From NCBI RefSeq assembly GCF_938046015.1, contig NZ_CALIXW010000046.1, forward strand, positions 62,001 to 126,000: 64,000 bases of DNA, given 5' to 3'. Of the stretch, positions 43,790-52,943 are shown piece by piece. Source of the DNA: an uncultured Porphyromonas sp. (lineage in GTDB: Bacteria; Bacteroidota; Bacteroidia; Bacteroidales; Porphyromonadaceae). Numbering within the stretch: position 1 is the first letter of the stretch; each line of letters begins with the position of its first letter. The notes beneath the pieces were generated by a model. The model saw only the letters and a list, made by a program, of their open reading frames with translations. It ran no database searches and had not been told where the DNA came from. The position numbers and the translations under genes are program-made.

Positions 43790-44839
43790 CTAGGCGAGGA
43801 GGCGTACCAGGAGGTAGCCGCCACCGACGAGCCAGAGGTAGAGGCCGAGGGCCAGCAGGAAGGGTTTCACGCCCGACTGACGGAACTTTGCCAGCCGCGC
43901 CTCCATGCCTATGGCCGTCATGGCCATCGTCAGGACGAAGGTATCGGCCGTCTGTATCCAGCCCGTCACCATCCTATAGCTCTCCGTCCAGCCGCCTGCG
44001 CTGGAGAGGTGAGCTAGGAGGGAGTTGGCCAGCACCACGAGGATGAAGTAGCAGGCGAACCAGGGGATCTGCACCCGCCCCTTGCCCGAGGCACTGTCGT
44101 CAGCATGCCGCTCGCGCATCAGGAAGCTCAGCCCGAGGAGCACGGGAGCCAGCAGCAGGACGCGTATCATTTTGGTCAGGGTCGCTAGTGCCGCAATCTC
44201 GGGGCTCATCGCCGCCCCTGCCCCGACGACGTGCGCCACCTCGTGGACCGTGGCGCCCGTATAGATGCCGACGCCGCGCAGGCCTAGGGCCTCCAGCGCG
44301 CCCCAGCGGTAGAGCAGCGGGTAGACGAACATCGAGAGCGTCCCGAAGAGTACCACCGTACCCACTGCCACCACCGTGCTGTGCGAGCGTGCCCGTACTA
44401 CGGGCTCCGTGGCGAGCACGGCTGCGGCGCCGCAGATGGCGCTCCCCGAGGCGATGAGGAGCCGCTCGCTCCGCTCCAGCCCTAGGGCACGGCCGAGGAG
44501 CTCCCCAAGGAGGAGCGTCCCCAGGACGATGATCGTGTCGATGAGGATGGCCTCGGGGCCGAGCTCGGTGAGTGCCTCCAGCGTCAGGCGGCAGCCGTAG
44601 AAGACGATCCCCGCGCGTAGCAGTTGCTTGCCTGCGATGCGGAAGGCGCCGTCCCAGCCCTCGGGCAGCTGCGGGCGCAGCGTATCGGCCAGCAGCATCC
44701 CCAGCACGACCCCCAGTACCATGGGACTGAGGCGTAGCTGCTGGGCCCAGCTACACTCGGCTAGCAGCGTGACGCTGAGGGCCAGCAGGGCGATGAGGCA
44801 GAGGCCAAGGGTGGTGCCGCGTGTCGTGGAGCTATCCAT
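43790..44839 (-). CDS. yeiH: YeiH-family putative sulfate exporter
   Basis: A 349-residue membrane protein with about ten helices. Family blocks are LGMLLADTLRP near residue 46, LRAGIVFYGCRLTLEAL near residue 74, SERLLIASGSAICGAAAVLA near residue 123, and GIYTGATVHEVAHVVGAGAA near residue 190, all typical of UPF0324/YeiH. Members are predicted to export sulfate or other sulfur oxyanions; the substrate is not proven. The gene starts 9 bases after the stop of the TonB-type receptor gene on the same strand, so the two are probably co-transcribed. Confidence 0.88.
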   Translation of the reverse strand: MDSSTTRGTTLGLCLIALLALSVTLLAECSWAQQLRLSPMVLGVVLGMLLADTLRPQLPEGWDGAFRIAGKQLLRAGIVFYGCRLTLEALTELGPEAILIDTIIVLGTLLLGELLGRALGLERSERLLIASGSAICGAAAVLATEPVVRARSHSTVVAVGTVVLFGTLSMFVYPLLYRWGALEALGLRGVGIYTGATVHEVAHVVGAGAAMSPEIAALATLTKMIRVLLLAPVLLGLSFLMRERHADDSASGKGRVQIPWFACYFILVVLANSLLAHLSSAGGWTESYRMVTGWIQTADTFVLTMAMTAIGMEARLAKFRQSGVKPFLLALGLYLWLVGGGYLLVRLLA

Positions 44840-44848
44840 AGGGCGGGG

Positions 44849-47254
44849 CTACATGCGGGAGCGCAGCTCCTCAGCGCTGCGGCGGGCCTCCTTGCCCTTG
44901 ACGGGCGCCCCGAAGTGGTAGCTGAGGCCGATCTTGAAGTCGTTGGGCATAGCCGAATTGACGACGCGCATCCCGTAGTCGGCATTGCTCAGACGTGTGA
45001 CCACATCCTTGGCAAAGAGGTTGGAGAGCCCTGTGGTGAGACGGAGCTTGCCCTCCAGAAGGCTGTAGGAGAGCCCTAGCCCTCCGCTGAGGATGTGGCC
45101 GATCCGAAGCCCTGCGTCATACGTAGGCGAGCTGTAGTAGAGAGAGACCGTCCCCTGGAGCGTCTTGCTGCGGTTGAGGAAGAGCGTGTTGTTGATGTTG
45201 AAGTTGTAGCTGAGTCCCGTGCTGCCGTAGAGCTTGCGCCCCTCGTAGCGGGTGTACGAGTCTGTGTAGCTGACCTGCTGGCTAATGTAGCTCTGCAGGA
45301 AGCTCCAGCTGTTGAAGACGTAGCTCATATCCAGCGTCAGGCGTCTATCCTCTGCGGCATTGTCGTGCGTGTAGTAGGCCTGATTGGTCGCGGGGTCGAG
45401 GCGGACGACCTGGGCGATGCCATCCCAGAGGTAGCTCCCCGAGAGCTGGAGGTTCAACTTCCCGCCGAGGGTGTAGCCGAGGCTAAGGTTGGCCTGCTGT
45501 GCCGCACGGAGGTCCTCCTTGCCCTGCAGGGTGCTGTAGCGGTTCTCATACTTAGGGAAGGGCGAGAGCTGGCCGAAGTGAGGACGCTGCAGGCGTATGC
45601 TCCCGTTGAGGCTGAAGGCGTGGCGCTCGCTGGGCGTATAGCCGACGAAGACCGTGGGGAAGAGGTTGAGGTAGTCCCGCGTCTTGAGGCGGTGCTGCCC
45701 GTTGACCTGTCCATCGGTATGCGTGTACTCTAGGCGCAGCCCGCTGCGTAGACTCCACTGAGCCGAGAGGGGGCGTGCTATGTCGGCGTAGAGGGCGTAG
45801 ATATGCTCGTCGAAGCGTAGCTGGTCGTGGCGCTCCCCGAGCGTGCTGCTGGCGGCGTAGTCATTGACGTTGCTCGTGCGCGTCCAGCTGCCCTTAGCCC
45901 CGAAGTTCAGCTGCATAGCCCCTAAGGGGTGGCTGTAGTCGATGCTGCTGATATAGGAGCGTGTCTGCTGATGGGTCTCGGAGTCGAAGCGGAAGTCCTG
46001 CCCGGGCAGGAGGGCCCCCGTACCGTCGTAGCTCTTGGAGTCAAAGTTGCGCTCCTCCCGGCTATCGAAGCCCACGTAGTCGACGTCCCAGCTGAGGCGG
46101 CGCCCAGCGTGTCCTGCGAAGTTCTTCTCCAGGTGCACGTTGGCCGAGGTATAGCCCGCGCGCTCGCGCTCATCGGCCGTCCCCGGCATGCGCAGCTGGA
46201 GCTGTCGCTCTCCTGAGGGGAGGGTCGTGTAGTCCTCGGTGAGGTTCTCTCGGCGGGGCTTCTCTATGCTGGGTGAGAAGGAGAGGCTGGCGCCAAGGCT
46301 CAGCTCAGGGCTCAGCTGGTAGTCGAGTGAGGCACGTAGTCCCGCCCACTGGCCTGTGATGTTGAACTTGCTCTCGCTGCTGGAGTAGAGCGGCCGCTGC
46401 GTGTAGCTGCGGTAGGTGGCGAAGCCGCCGACGCTGGTGAATTGGCCTGCGTTGAGTTGCAGGGAGGAGCTGATGCGACCCTTCTTATAGTTGAGCCCGG
46501 TGGAGGCAGAGTAGCCCCAATGCTCGTCTCGATACTTGAGGCTGGTGCTGATGTTCCCGCCGAAGAAGTCATTCTTGGCCTTCTTCAGCACGATGTTCAG
46601 CACGCCCGCATTGCCCTCGGCCTCGTACTTGGCAGGCGGTGTGGTGAGGATCTGCACCTCGCTGAGGTCGGCCTTGGAGTAGCTACGTAGGAGGTTGGCG
46701 AGCGCTGTCCCCGAGAGGCGGACGCGCTTGTCATTGATCAGGACGACGACCGAGCCCTTGCCGATGAGGCTGATGCCCTGGTCGGTGACGTTGACCCCAG
46801 GGGTCTCACGTAGGAGGTCTAGGGCGGTAGTCCCTGCGGGGGCGAGCTGCTCGGGGTCGAAGACCATGCGGTCGGCCTTGCGCTGCATGATGGGTCGCTT
46901 AGCGGCGATCTGCACCTCCCCGAGCTGCTTAGCGTCTTCACTGAGGAGGATCTTGCCTAGGTCGGTAGCGCTGGTGAGGGTGAGCTGTCGGTACCAGGTC
47001 TTGTAGCCTAGGGCACGTACCTCGAGGATGTAGCTGCCGTGGGGGGCCTCGAAGCGAAAGGAGCCGTCAGCCTTGCTCTGGGTGCCCGTCACGAGGGTGC
47101 TGTCCTTGGGACTACGGAGCAGCAGGCTGGCGAAGTCCACGGGGCGCTGCGTGCTCCCGCCGAGGAGCGTCCCCTTGATGGGGCTCTTGCTCGTCTGTGC
47201 CGCGAGGCTACCCGCAGTGGCGACGACGCAGATGAGGTTAGTTGTGATTCTCAT
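44849..47254 (-). CDS. Outer-membrane TonB-type receptor with carboxypeptidase-like domain
   Basis: An 801-residue protein. A signal peptide (LICVVATAGSLAAQ) is followed by a carboxypeptidase-regulatory-like beta domain (GTLLGGSTQRPVDFASLLL to ILEVRALGYKTWYRQL, residues about 27-95), then a plug (DLLRETPGVNVTDQGISL, VVVLINDKRVRLSGTALANLL, VQILTTPPAKYEAEGNAGVL) and a barrel of the outer-membrane protein beta-barrel 3 family. This arrangement is common in Bacteroidota and differs from SusC types. The ligand is unknown; the C-terminal extension after the barrel (KGKEARRSAEELRSRM) is basic. It has its own -7 box and probably drives yeiH as well. Confidence 0.88.
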   Translation of the reverse strand: MRITTNLICVVATAGSLAAQTSKSPIKGTLLGGSTQRPVDFASLLLRSPKDSTLVTGTQSKADGSFRFEAPHGSYILEVRALGYKTWYRQLTLTSATDLGKILLSEDAKQLGEVQIAAKRPIMQRKADRMVFDPEQLAPAGTTALDLLRETPGVNVTDQGISLIGKGSVVVLINDKRVRLSGTALANLLRSYSKADLSEVQILTTPPAKYEAEGNAGVLNIVLKKAKNDFFGGNISTSLKYRDEHWGYSASTGLNYKKGRISSSLQLNAGQFTSVGGFATYRSYTQRPLYSSSESKFNITGQWAGLRASLDYQLSPELSLGASLSFSPSIEKPRRENLTEDYTTLPSGERQLQLRMPGTADERERAGYTSANVHLEKNFAGHAGRRLSWDVDYVGFDSREERNFDSKSYDGTGALLPGQDFRFDSETHQQTRSYISSIDYSHPLGAMQLNFGAKGSWTRTSNVNDYAASSTLGERHDQLRFDEHIYALYADIARPLSAQWSLRSGLRLEYTHTDGQVNGQHRLKTRDYLNLFPTVFVGYTPSERHAFSLNGSIRLQRPHFGQLSPFPKYENRYSTLQGKEDLRAAQQANLSLGYTLGGKLNLQLSGSYLWDGIAQVVRLDPATNQAYYTHDNAAEDRRLTLDMSYVFNSWSFLQSYISQQVSYTDSYTRYEGRKLYGSTGLSYNFNINNTLFLNRSKTLQGTVSLYYSSPTYDAGLRIGHILSGGLGLSYSLLEGKLRLTTGLSNLFAKDVVTRLSNADYGMRVVNSAMPNDFKIGLSYHFGAPVKGKEARRSAEELRSRM

Positions 47255-47281
47255 AAGGTGCTGTTCTAATTAAGTGATACG

Positions 47282-47289
47282 CAAAGTTA
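47282..47289 (-). promoter_or_regulatory. -7 box for the receptor and yeiH
   Basis: On the minus strand TAACTTTG followed by CG, a match to TAnnTTTG, 27 bases upstream of the start at 47254. Confidence 0.72.
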
Positions 47290-47558
47290 CTTATTTATCG
47301 AATACCATGTATCACCCGTCTCGCGGAGTGCCCGCCCACGGCTCACGCCGCTACCGAGGGCTGCGGCTCCACTGCGCTGCGGCTAGTCTCGAAGGGGGGC
47401 TCTGGCTAAGGGCTTAGGCCGCTGCGCCTCCCTAGGGCGCTCGCTCTGTGCCCCTCTTGCGGGCGCTCTGCTCCCTTAGCTGCAGCCTCTCGCCACGGCC
47501 TTGGCGGAGGCGACAGCAGGCTCGGATGGCCCTGCGAACTAAGGCGTGGCGTGCTGCC

Positions 47559-47720
47559 CCTTAGGGCTTGCCGCCGATTCTTATATTACTTTGCGGCAAT
47601 TCTTATATTATATTCGGAGGAATATTATATAATATCTGGCTGAAAGTAATATAATATTTGCCGCATTCTTATATTACTTTTCCCGCTCCCCCTTATCCTT
47701 CCGCTCGCTCCCCCTTAGCT
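47559..47720. repeat. AT-rich array on a 22-bp period, second copy
   Basis: Five AT-rich units (TTATATTACT or variants, in both orientations) start at 47581, 47603, 47625, 47647 and 47669, exactly 22 bases apart. CCTTAG or CCTTAT motifs sit at the lattice positions on both sides: 47559, 47691 and 47713. The right end (47669-47698) matches the reverse complement of the left arm of the array at 7661-7690 in 29 of 30 positions. The rest of this 680-base gap is GC-rich with scattered CCCTTAGC-like words and no gene. Confidence 0.85.
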
Positions 47721-47842
47721 GGGAGCGCTGCACGTCCCTGCTTTGCCTCCCGCCCTGCCTGCCTCCTAGCCTTGCCTCACTTGCTTCCTTAGGGTACTCG
47801 TGGGAACGGGTGGGACTTGCCTGAGCCCCCTAGAAAGGCAGC

Positions 47843-47872
47843 GCCCCGCCTACTCGGGGGAGTAGACGGGGC
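47843..47872 (-). terminator. Terminator after rarA
   Basis: Arms 47843-47855 and 47860-47872 pair over 13 positions with one mismatch. Read on the minus strand the hairpin is followed by GCTGCCTTTCT. It lies about 60 bases past the rarA stop. Confidence 0.7.
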
Positions 47873-47930
47873 CTTGAGGACGGAGTGCCCAGCTAAGGGG
47901 CGAGGAGCCGAAGCGTAAGGGAGCGTGCGG

Positions 47931-49211
47931 CTAGCGACGCCAGCGCTTACGCTGCCGCTCGTCCAGCTGCTGCTCGGCGGCACTGTGGGGCTGGGGCTCC
48001 CAGAGCTGCTGGCCTCGGAGCGCCTCGGGCAGGTACTGCTGCTCGAGGAAGTGCCCCGGGGCATTGTGCGGATAGCGGTAGTCGCTGCCGTAGCCGAGGT
48101 CCTTCATCAGCGAGGTCGAGGCGTTGCGCAGGTGCAGCGGTACGGGCTGATTGCCCGTCTGGCGCACCAGGGCGAGGGCGCGGTCTATGGCGAGGTAGGC
48201 GGAGTTGCTCTTCTCGCTGCAGGCTAGGTAAATGACGGTCTCGGCCAGCGGGATACGTCCCTCGGGCCAGCCGATGCGCTCGAGGCTGGCGGTGCAGGCC
48301 TCGGCCAGCAGCAGCGCATTGGGGTTCGCTAGGCCGATGTCTTCGGCTGCGGAGATCATCAGGCGGCGGGCGATGAAGCTCGGGTCTTCGCCCCCCTCGA
48401 TGAGGCGTGCCAGCCAGTAGATGGCGGCGTCGGGGTCGCTGCCGCGTATGCTCTTGATCAGGGCCGAGGCGATGTCGTAGTGCAGCTCGCCGCCCTTGTC
48501 GAAGGCCAGCGGATTGGTCTGCACGAGGCTGGAGACGAGGGCGTCCGTCACCACCAGCGGATCGGCCGTGGAGGAGAGGGTGACGAGCTCGAGGATGTTG
48601 AGCGCGCGGCGGGCATCGCCGCCCGAGAGGTGCAGCAGGGCGGCCGTCTCCCTAAGCTCGATGTGCCGCGTACGTAGCTGCTCGTCCGTCGTGAGGGCAT
48701 GCTCCAGGAGCCCCAGGAGCTCCTTGGCACCCAGCGGCTCGAGGGTGTAGACCTGGCAGCGCGAGAGCAGGGGGCGGATGACCTCGAAGCTGGGATTCTC
48801 CGTCGTGGCGCCGATGAGCGTCACCAGTCCCTGCTCGACGGCGCCCAGCAGCGAGTCCTGCTGGCTCTTGCTGAAGCGGTGGATCTCATCGATGAAGAGG
48901 ATGGGACGGATGCTGCGGCCGAAGAGTCCCGCCTGCTCCCCTCCGATGCGCTCCAGCACCTCGCGTACCTCCTTGACGCCTGAGTGCACGGCGCTGAGGC
49001 TGTGGAAGCTGGTGTCGAGGCTGCGGGCGATGATCTCCGCCAGCGTCGTCTTGCCCACGCCTGGCGGCCCCCAGAAGATGAGCGAGGGCAGGCGCTGCTG
49101 CTCGATCATGCGTCTGAGGACGCCCTCGGGGCCCACGAGGTGGCGCTGACCGAAGTAGCCCTCTAGGCTCGTCGGGCGCATGCGCTCGGCCAGTGGCTTG
49201 AGTAGAGTCAT
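47931..49211 (-). CDS. rarA: Replication-associated recombination ATPase RarA (MgsA)
   Basis: A 426-residue AAA+ ATPase. The opening PLAERMRPTSLEGYFGQRHL is the family signature, Walker A is GPPGVGKTT at residues 48-56, Walker B is ILFIDEIHRFSKSQQD near residue 105, and sensor 1 is in LIGATTENPSFEVI near residue 132. The C-terminal MgsA domain is seen in GSDPDAAIYWLARLIEGGEDP near residue 257 and in the NAPGHFLEQQYLPEAL stretch. RarA tetramers act at stalled replication forks. The gene starts 25 bases after the glycosyltransferase gene on the same strand and is the last of a minus-strand run that begins with the PUR gene. Confidence 0.93.
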   Translation of the reverse strand: MTLLKPLAERMRPTSLEGYFGQRHLVGPEGVLRRMIEQQRLPSLIFWGPPGVGKTTLAEIIARSLDTSFHSLSAVHSGVKEVREVLERIGGEQAGLFGRSIRPILFIDEIHRFSKSQQDSLLGAVEQGLVTLIGATTENPSFEVIRPLLSRCQVYTLEPLGAKELLGLLEHALTTDEQLRTRHIELRETAALLHLSGGDARRALNILELVTLSSTADPLVVTDALVSSLVQTNPLAFDKGGELHYDIASALIKSIRGSDPDAAIYWLARLIEGGEDPSFIARRLMISAAEDIGLANPNALLLAEACTASLERIGWPEGRIPLAETVIYLACSEKSNSAYLAIDRALALVRQTGNQPVPLHLRNASTSLMKDLGYGSDYRYPHNAPGHFLEQQYLPEALRGQQLWEPQPHSAAEQQLDERQRKRWRR

Positions 49212-49236
49212 AGGTGAGAGGAGGTTGGGCTAAGGG

Positions 49237-50268
49237 CTAGGGCAGCTGGCTGTAGCGCCTATGCCCGAGGAGATAATAGTGGAGGAGGAGGCTGTAGGGC
49301 TTCAGCGGCAGCGGGAGGTCGGTGCGCCGAGCGCGCATATTATTGCCTCGCGGCAGCTCGTAGTGCGGGCGTAGGATGAGGAAGCCCCGCCAGGCGCGCA
49401 GCACGGCCACTGCGTGGCGTCCTCGTCCCTGCAGGAGGTAGACGAGCGCTGCCACGGCGTCGAGGATGAGGCGCAGCAGGAGCACGAGGTAGAGGCGCGG
49501 CGTGGGGAGGTTCTTGTAGAGCATGAGGAGGTTGTTGCGGAAGTTGAGGAAGACCTTCCTCGGGCTCTCTGCCGAGAGGCTCCCGCCGCCGAGGTGATAG
49601 ACGACGCCACTAGGGGCAAGGCGGATACGCCAGCCGCGGCTCACCATGCGCCAGCACAGGTCGATCTCCTCCTGATGGGCGAAGAAGCGCGTGTCCAGCC
49701 CCCCGAGCTCGAGGTACACACTGCGGCGCACGATGAGGCAGGCGCCCGAGGCCCAGAGCAGTTCGGCCGGCTCGTCGTACTGCCCTTCGTCTACCTCCAC
49801 CGTGTCCAGGAGCCTGCCGCGGCAGAAGGGATAGCCGAGGGCGTCGATGTAGCCGCCTGCTGCGCCTGCGTACTCGAAGGCCTCGGGCGACCGCAGGGCA
49901 CGGATCTTGGGCTGTACGGCGCCCAGCTCGGGCTCCGTCTCCAGCAGCTGGAGCGCTTCGTCCAGCCAGCCCGCGCTGAGGGCAGCGTCGCTATTGAGCA
50001 GCACGACGTAGGGGTGGTCGAGGGCGGCGATGGCACGGTTGTAGCCCTCTGCGAAGCCGTAGTTCTCCTCGAAGGCAAGGACCTTGACCTCGGGATAGGC
50101 GCTCTGGAGGAAGCTGAGGGACTCATCGGTCGAGCCGTTGTCGATGATGACGAGCTCGGCATAGTCTGGTGTGTGCGTGACCCAGGAGGGGGCGAAGTCC
50201 TCCAGCAGCTGTCGGCCGTTCCAGTTCAGCACCAGTACGCCGACCTTAGGGGTAGTAGCAGATGACAT
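49237..50268 (-). CDS. Family 2 glycosyltransferase
   Basis: A 343-residue glycosyltransferase of the rhamnosyltransferase-like GT2 group. The N-terminal nucleotide-binding fold starts at KVGVLVLNWNGRQLLEDF, with VIIDNGSTDESLSFL near residue 42, ENYGFAEGYNRAI near residue 70 and the DXD-like site LLNSDAALS near residue 90. FFAHQEEIDLCWRMVSRGWRI near residue 200 is the usual acceptor-side motif. The C-terminal 80 residues include a hydrophobic stretch that may attach it to the membrane. The frame extends to 50412 but with low-complexity, non-conserved sequence; ATG 50268 gives the family start. The substrate is unknown. Confidence 0.9.
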   Translation of the reverse strand: MSSATTPKVGVLVLNWNGRQLLEDFAPSWVTHTPDYAELVIIDNGSTDESLSFLQSAYPEVKVLAFEENYGFAEGYNRAIAALDHPYVVLLNSDAALSAGWLDEALQLLETEPELGAVQPKIRALRSPEAFEYAGAAGGYIDALGYPFCRGRLLDTVEVDEGQYDEPAELLWASGACLIVRRSVYLELGGLDTRFFAHQEEIDLCWRMVSRGWRIRLAPSGVVYHLGGGSLSAESPRKVFLNFRNNLLMLYKNLPTPRLYLVLLLRLILDAVAALVYLLQGRGRHAVAVLRAWRGFLILRPHYELPRGNNMRARRTDLPLPLKPYSLLLHYYLLGHRRYSQLP

Positions 50269-50357
50269 AGCTGTGGTATATCGTATAGGGGTAGTATGTA
50301 GTGTCTGTCTTCGCTGTCTCCCTCCTCCTCCCGTGCTGTGGCCTCGAGTGCGCTGCG

Positions 50358-51671
50358 CTAGCGTAGGTAGAGCCCCTGCTCGCCCTCCAGCAGCTGCTGG
50401 GGGGTGATGCACGAGAGCGTGCCTACAGCAGCTGCGTCGTAGGGCTGCGCCATACGTAGATAATACTCGCTGTGACCTAGCATGAGGCCCTCGTAGCAGC
50501 CCTGCTCCCAGATGACGCGCTGCGGGCGGCCGAGGTGGCGCTCATAGTAGCGGCGTAGCTTGGCCTCGGAGAGACGCATCAGGCGCTGGCTGCGCTTGTG
50601 CTTCTCCTGAGGGCTCACCGTGTACTGGATCTGTAGGGCGCTGGTGCCTGAGCGCTCGGAGTAGGAGAAGACATGCAGCTGGGAGAAGTCCAGTCCCTCG
50701 AGGAAGTGATAGCAGTCCTCGAAGTACTCGGGCCGCTCACCGCGCGTGCCGACGATGACGTCGATGCCGATGAAGGCCTCGGGCAGCACACGGCGTATAT
50801 GCTCCACACGCTGGCGGAAGAGGGCGCTGTCGTAGCGGCGGCGCATCAGTCGCAGCACCTCGTCGCTGCCGCTCTGCAAGGGGATGTGGAAGTGGGGCGC
50901 TACGCGCTGGCTGGTGGCGCAGTAGTCGATGAGCTCATCGGTGAGGAGGTTGGGCTCGATGCTGCCTATACGTAGGCGGTCGAGGCCCTCGAGCTGGTCG
51001 AGGGCGCGCACCAGGTCGATGAAGCGCTCGCCCGTGCTGCGGCCGAAGTCCCCGATATTGACGCCCGTCAGCACGATCTCGCGTCCGCCCGAGGCGACGA
51101 TACGCTCGGACTCCTCGACGAGCGAGGCGATGGAGCCATTGCGGCTACGGCCGCGCGCCTTGGGGATGGTGCAGTAGCTGCAGTGATAGTCGCAGCCGTC
51201 CTGCACCTTGAGGAAGTGGCGGGTACGCTCGTCGCTGGAGGAGCTGAGGTGGAAGCTGTGTATGTCTCGCGTGCGGCCGTGCACCAGGCGTGCCTCGGCC
51301 GAGGGGCGGCTGATAGCCTCGAGGTAGGGGGCGATGTCGAGCTTCTGCTCTGCGCCCACCACGAGCCCCACGCCGTCCATCTGAGCCACCTCCTCGGGGC
51401 TCAGCTGAGCATAGCATCCCGTGACGATGACGAAGGAGTCGGGGTGCTCGCGCCGAGCCTTGCGGATCATGTAGCGGCAGCGGCGGTCGGCCTGCTCGGT
51501 GACGGAGCAGGTGTTGATGACGCAGATGTCGGCACGCTCCCCAGGCCGTACGCTACGTATGCCCTCGGCCAGGAGCTGCCGCCCGATGGTGGAGGTCTCG
51601 GCGAAGTTCAGCTTGCAGCCTAGGGTATAGTAGGCTGCCTTCTTGTCCTCGAACTGTGTGCGGTCGGTCAT
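50358..51671 (-). CDS. mtaB: tRNA methylthiotransferase MtaB
   Basis: A 437-residue radical SAM enzyme. The N-terminal methylthiotransferase domain has three cysteines in YYTLGCKLNFAE, INTCSVTEQADRRC and IVTGCYAQLSPEEV. The radical SAM motif is CDYHCSYCTIPKARGRSRN near residue 159. The C-terminal TRAM part begins near residue 360. MtaB adds a methylthio group to t6A at position 37 of tRNAs reading ANN codons, including tRNA-Thr. The start overlaps the stop of the membrane-protein gene by 4 bases, so they are translated as a unit. Length and motif order are normal; MiaB is excluded by the YTLGCKLN opening typical of MtaB. Confidence 0.92.
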   Translation of the reverse strand: MTDRTQFEDKKAAYYTLGCKLNFAETSTIGRQLLAEGIRSVRPGERADICVINTCSVTEQADRRCRYMIRKARREHPDSFVIVTGCYAQLSPEEVAQMDGVGLVVGAEQKLDIAPYLEAISRPSAEARLVHGRTRDIHSFHLSSSSDERTRHFLKVQDGCDYHCSYCTIPKARGRSRNGSIASLVEESERIVASGGREIVLTGVNIGDFGRSTGERFIDLVRALDQLEGLDRLRIGSIEPNLLTDELIDYCATSQRVAPHFHIPLQSGSDEVLRLMRRRYDSALFRQRVEHIRRVLPEAFIGIDVIVGTRGERPEYFEDCYHFLEGLDFSQLHVFSYSERSGTSALQIQYTVSPQEKHKRSQRLMRLSEAKLRRYYERHLGRPQRVIWEQGCYEGLMLGHSEYYLRMAQPYDAAAVGTLSCITPQQLLEGEQGLYLR

Positions 51672-52075
51672 CCTCGTTGCCAGCCCTTGCGTAGGTAGGG
51701 AAGTGCGGCCAGCAGCAGGGCGCTGCCCAGACCGCAGTAGAAGCCCGCGATAAAGCTATCGGGGGCCAGCCCCAGGCTGCGTATGCTTATGCCTAGGGCG
51801 ATCATGAAGCCCATGATGAGCCAGGAGCGGGGACTGAAGCACTGCCACAGATAGGGGGCCTCGAGCGCAGCGACATAGTCTAGATTGCGCCGTGAGACGC
51901 GGGGGAAGATGAAGAGGCCGAAGAAGGCGAAGCTCGCCGCGAGCCACAGCAGGGGCAGCAGGAGGCTGCCCTCATAGCGCTGCCAGCTCAGGATGCCGAG
52001 GCGCACCACATTGGCCCCTGCGATGATCCACAAGAGGGCGGCCGTCCGGTAGGCGTGTCGGTGGCTAGGCTTCAT
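51668..52075 (-). CDS. Small four-helix membrane protein of unknown function
   Basis: A 135-residue protein with about four hydrophobic segments: AALLWIIAGANVVRLGILSW, LLLPLLWLAASFAFFGLFIF, LIMGFMIALGISIRSLGL and FIAGFYCGLGSALLLAALPY. The intervening loops are short and basic (FPRVSRRNLDY), which suggests that they face the cytoplasm. No family was recognised. It overlaps the end of the PUR gene by 11 bases and the start of mtaB by 4, so it belongs to that operon. Its role is unknown. Confidence 0.72.
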   Translation of the reverse strand: MKPSHRHAYRTAALLWIIAGANVVRLGILSWQRYEGSLLLPLLWLAASFAFFGLFIFPRVSRRNLDYVAALEAPYLWQCFSPRSWLIMGFMIALGISIRSLGLAPDSFIAGFYCGLGSALLLAALPYLRKGWQRG

Positions 52076-52538
52076 CGGTCCATTCGATATTGATCGTCTC
52101 GAGGCTCAGATCTTCGTCGTCCTCGTCCTCCGTCTCGTCCGCACGTAGGGAGGACATCAGCTCCAGCACGCTGCGGTCTCTGTGAACCTCCGTCCCTCGA
52201 GGGGCTGCGGCTGTGCTCGTCTCCTCGTCCTGAGGCTGGGGGAGCTCCTGGCTCACGGCACTCAGCGCGGGGATAGCCTCGGCGAGGGCCTGCTCTCCAG
52301 AGAGGCTGAGGATGGTCTCGGCAAGGGCGCGGGTGAGCTTGGCAAAGTCCTCCTCGTAGACGAAGATACGGTGCCGCTCGGGCTTGGCCTCGCCCTCCTT
52401 GAGCTTGGTCTCGGAGAGTACGATGTACTTATTGCCCTTGCTGTCGAGCTTAGCGTCTATGTAGTAGTAGCGTGTGCCGGCCTTGATGCGCTGCGAGGAG
52501 ACAAGTGTTGCCTTGCCCCAATCCTTCTCTTGACTCAT
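52065..52538 (-). CDS. PUR-domain nucleic-acid-binding protein (DUF3276)
   Basis: A 157-residue protein. Residues about 5-75 form a PUR repeat: ATLVSSQRIKAGTRYYYIDA, then SKGNKYIVLSETKL and HRIFVYEEDFAKLTRALAET. This is the DUF3276 family of Bacteroidota, related to Borrelia BpuR, which binds DNA and RNA as a dimer. The second half is acidic and probably disordered (ETEDEDDEDLSLETI). It may regulate transcripts or bind single-stranded DNA. It is the first gene of a minus-strand run including mtaB and rarA, with a near-consensus -7 box upstream. Confidence 0.85.
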   Translation of the reverse strand: MSQEKDWGKATLVSSQRIKAGTRYYYIDAKLDSKGNKYIVLSETKLKEGEAKPERHRIFVYEEDFAKLTRALAETILSLSGEQALAEAIPALSAVSQELPQPQDEETSTAAAPRGTEVHRDRSVLELMSSLRADETEDEDDEDLSLETINIEWTDEA

Positions 52539-52566
52539 TATCGTGATCTATCGTATTCGTTCCTTA

Positions 52567-52574
52567 CGAAGGTA
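52567..52574 (-). promoter_or_regulatory. Near-consensus -7 box for the PUR-led operon
   Basis: On the minus strand TACCTTCG, one base off TAnnTTTG, 28 bases upstream of the ATG at 52538. Confidence 0.5.
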
Positions 52575-52717
52575 CGCAATCTCCCTCTGACTATCAAACG
52601 GCTAGCGCCCCACGGGGCCGAAGGCAAAGCGCCTAGTGGCCTCACGCACCTATCCTTAGCCTAGGACGAGGGGGATGGAGGGCGCTCGGCTGCCTGCAGG
52701 GATAGGGGTGGGGCTGC

Positions 52718-52799
52718 TGAGGGATATCCCTCAGCTCCCTGAGGGACGGCAGTGAGCGCGCTGATGGGCATCAGTCAGCTCCTGGACTGATATTCCTCA
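52718..52799. repeat. 22-bp-period palindrome array 5 (four units)
   Basis: Units start at 52718, 52740, 52762 and 52784, exactly 22 bases apart: TGAGGGATATCCCTCA (perfect palindrome), TGAGGGACGGCAGTGA, TGATGGGCATCAGTCA, GGACTGATATTCCTCA. It lies between the PUR operon promoter and the end of the efflux operon. The text to its left (GGATAGGGGTGGGGCTGC) resembles the left end of the AT-rich arrays. Confidence 0.9.
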
Positions 52800-52874
52800 G
52801 AGGCGCTCGGTGGGAGCCGTGGCGCGTCGGCTCAGCGGGGATACCCTTCGGCTCCTATACCTCTATATATAGGG

Positions 52875-52909
52875 CACGAGCGGCCTACAGAGGATGCAGA
52901 CCGCTCGTG
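52875..52909 (-). terminator. Hairpin after the efflux operon
   Basis: A perfect 9-bp stem CACGAGCGG/CCGCTCGTG (52875-52883 with 52901-52909), 35 bases past the end of the PII-like gene on the minus strand. Confidence 0.6.
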
Positions 52910-52943
52910 AGGGCTCTTGTGAGCCGAGGGGGAGGAGGCTCGC

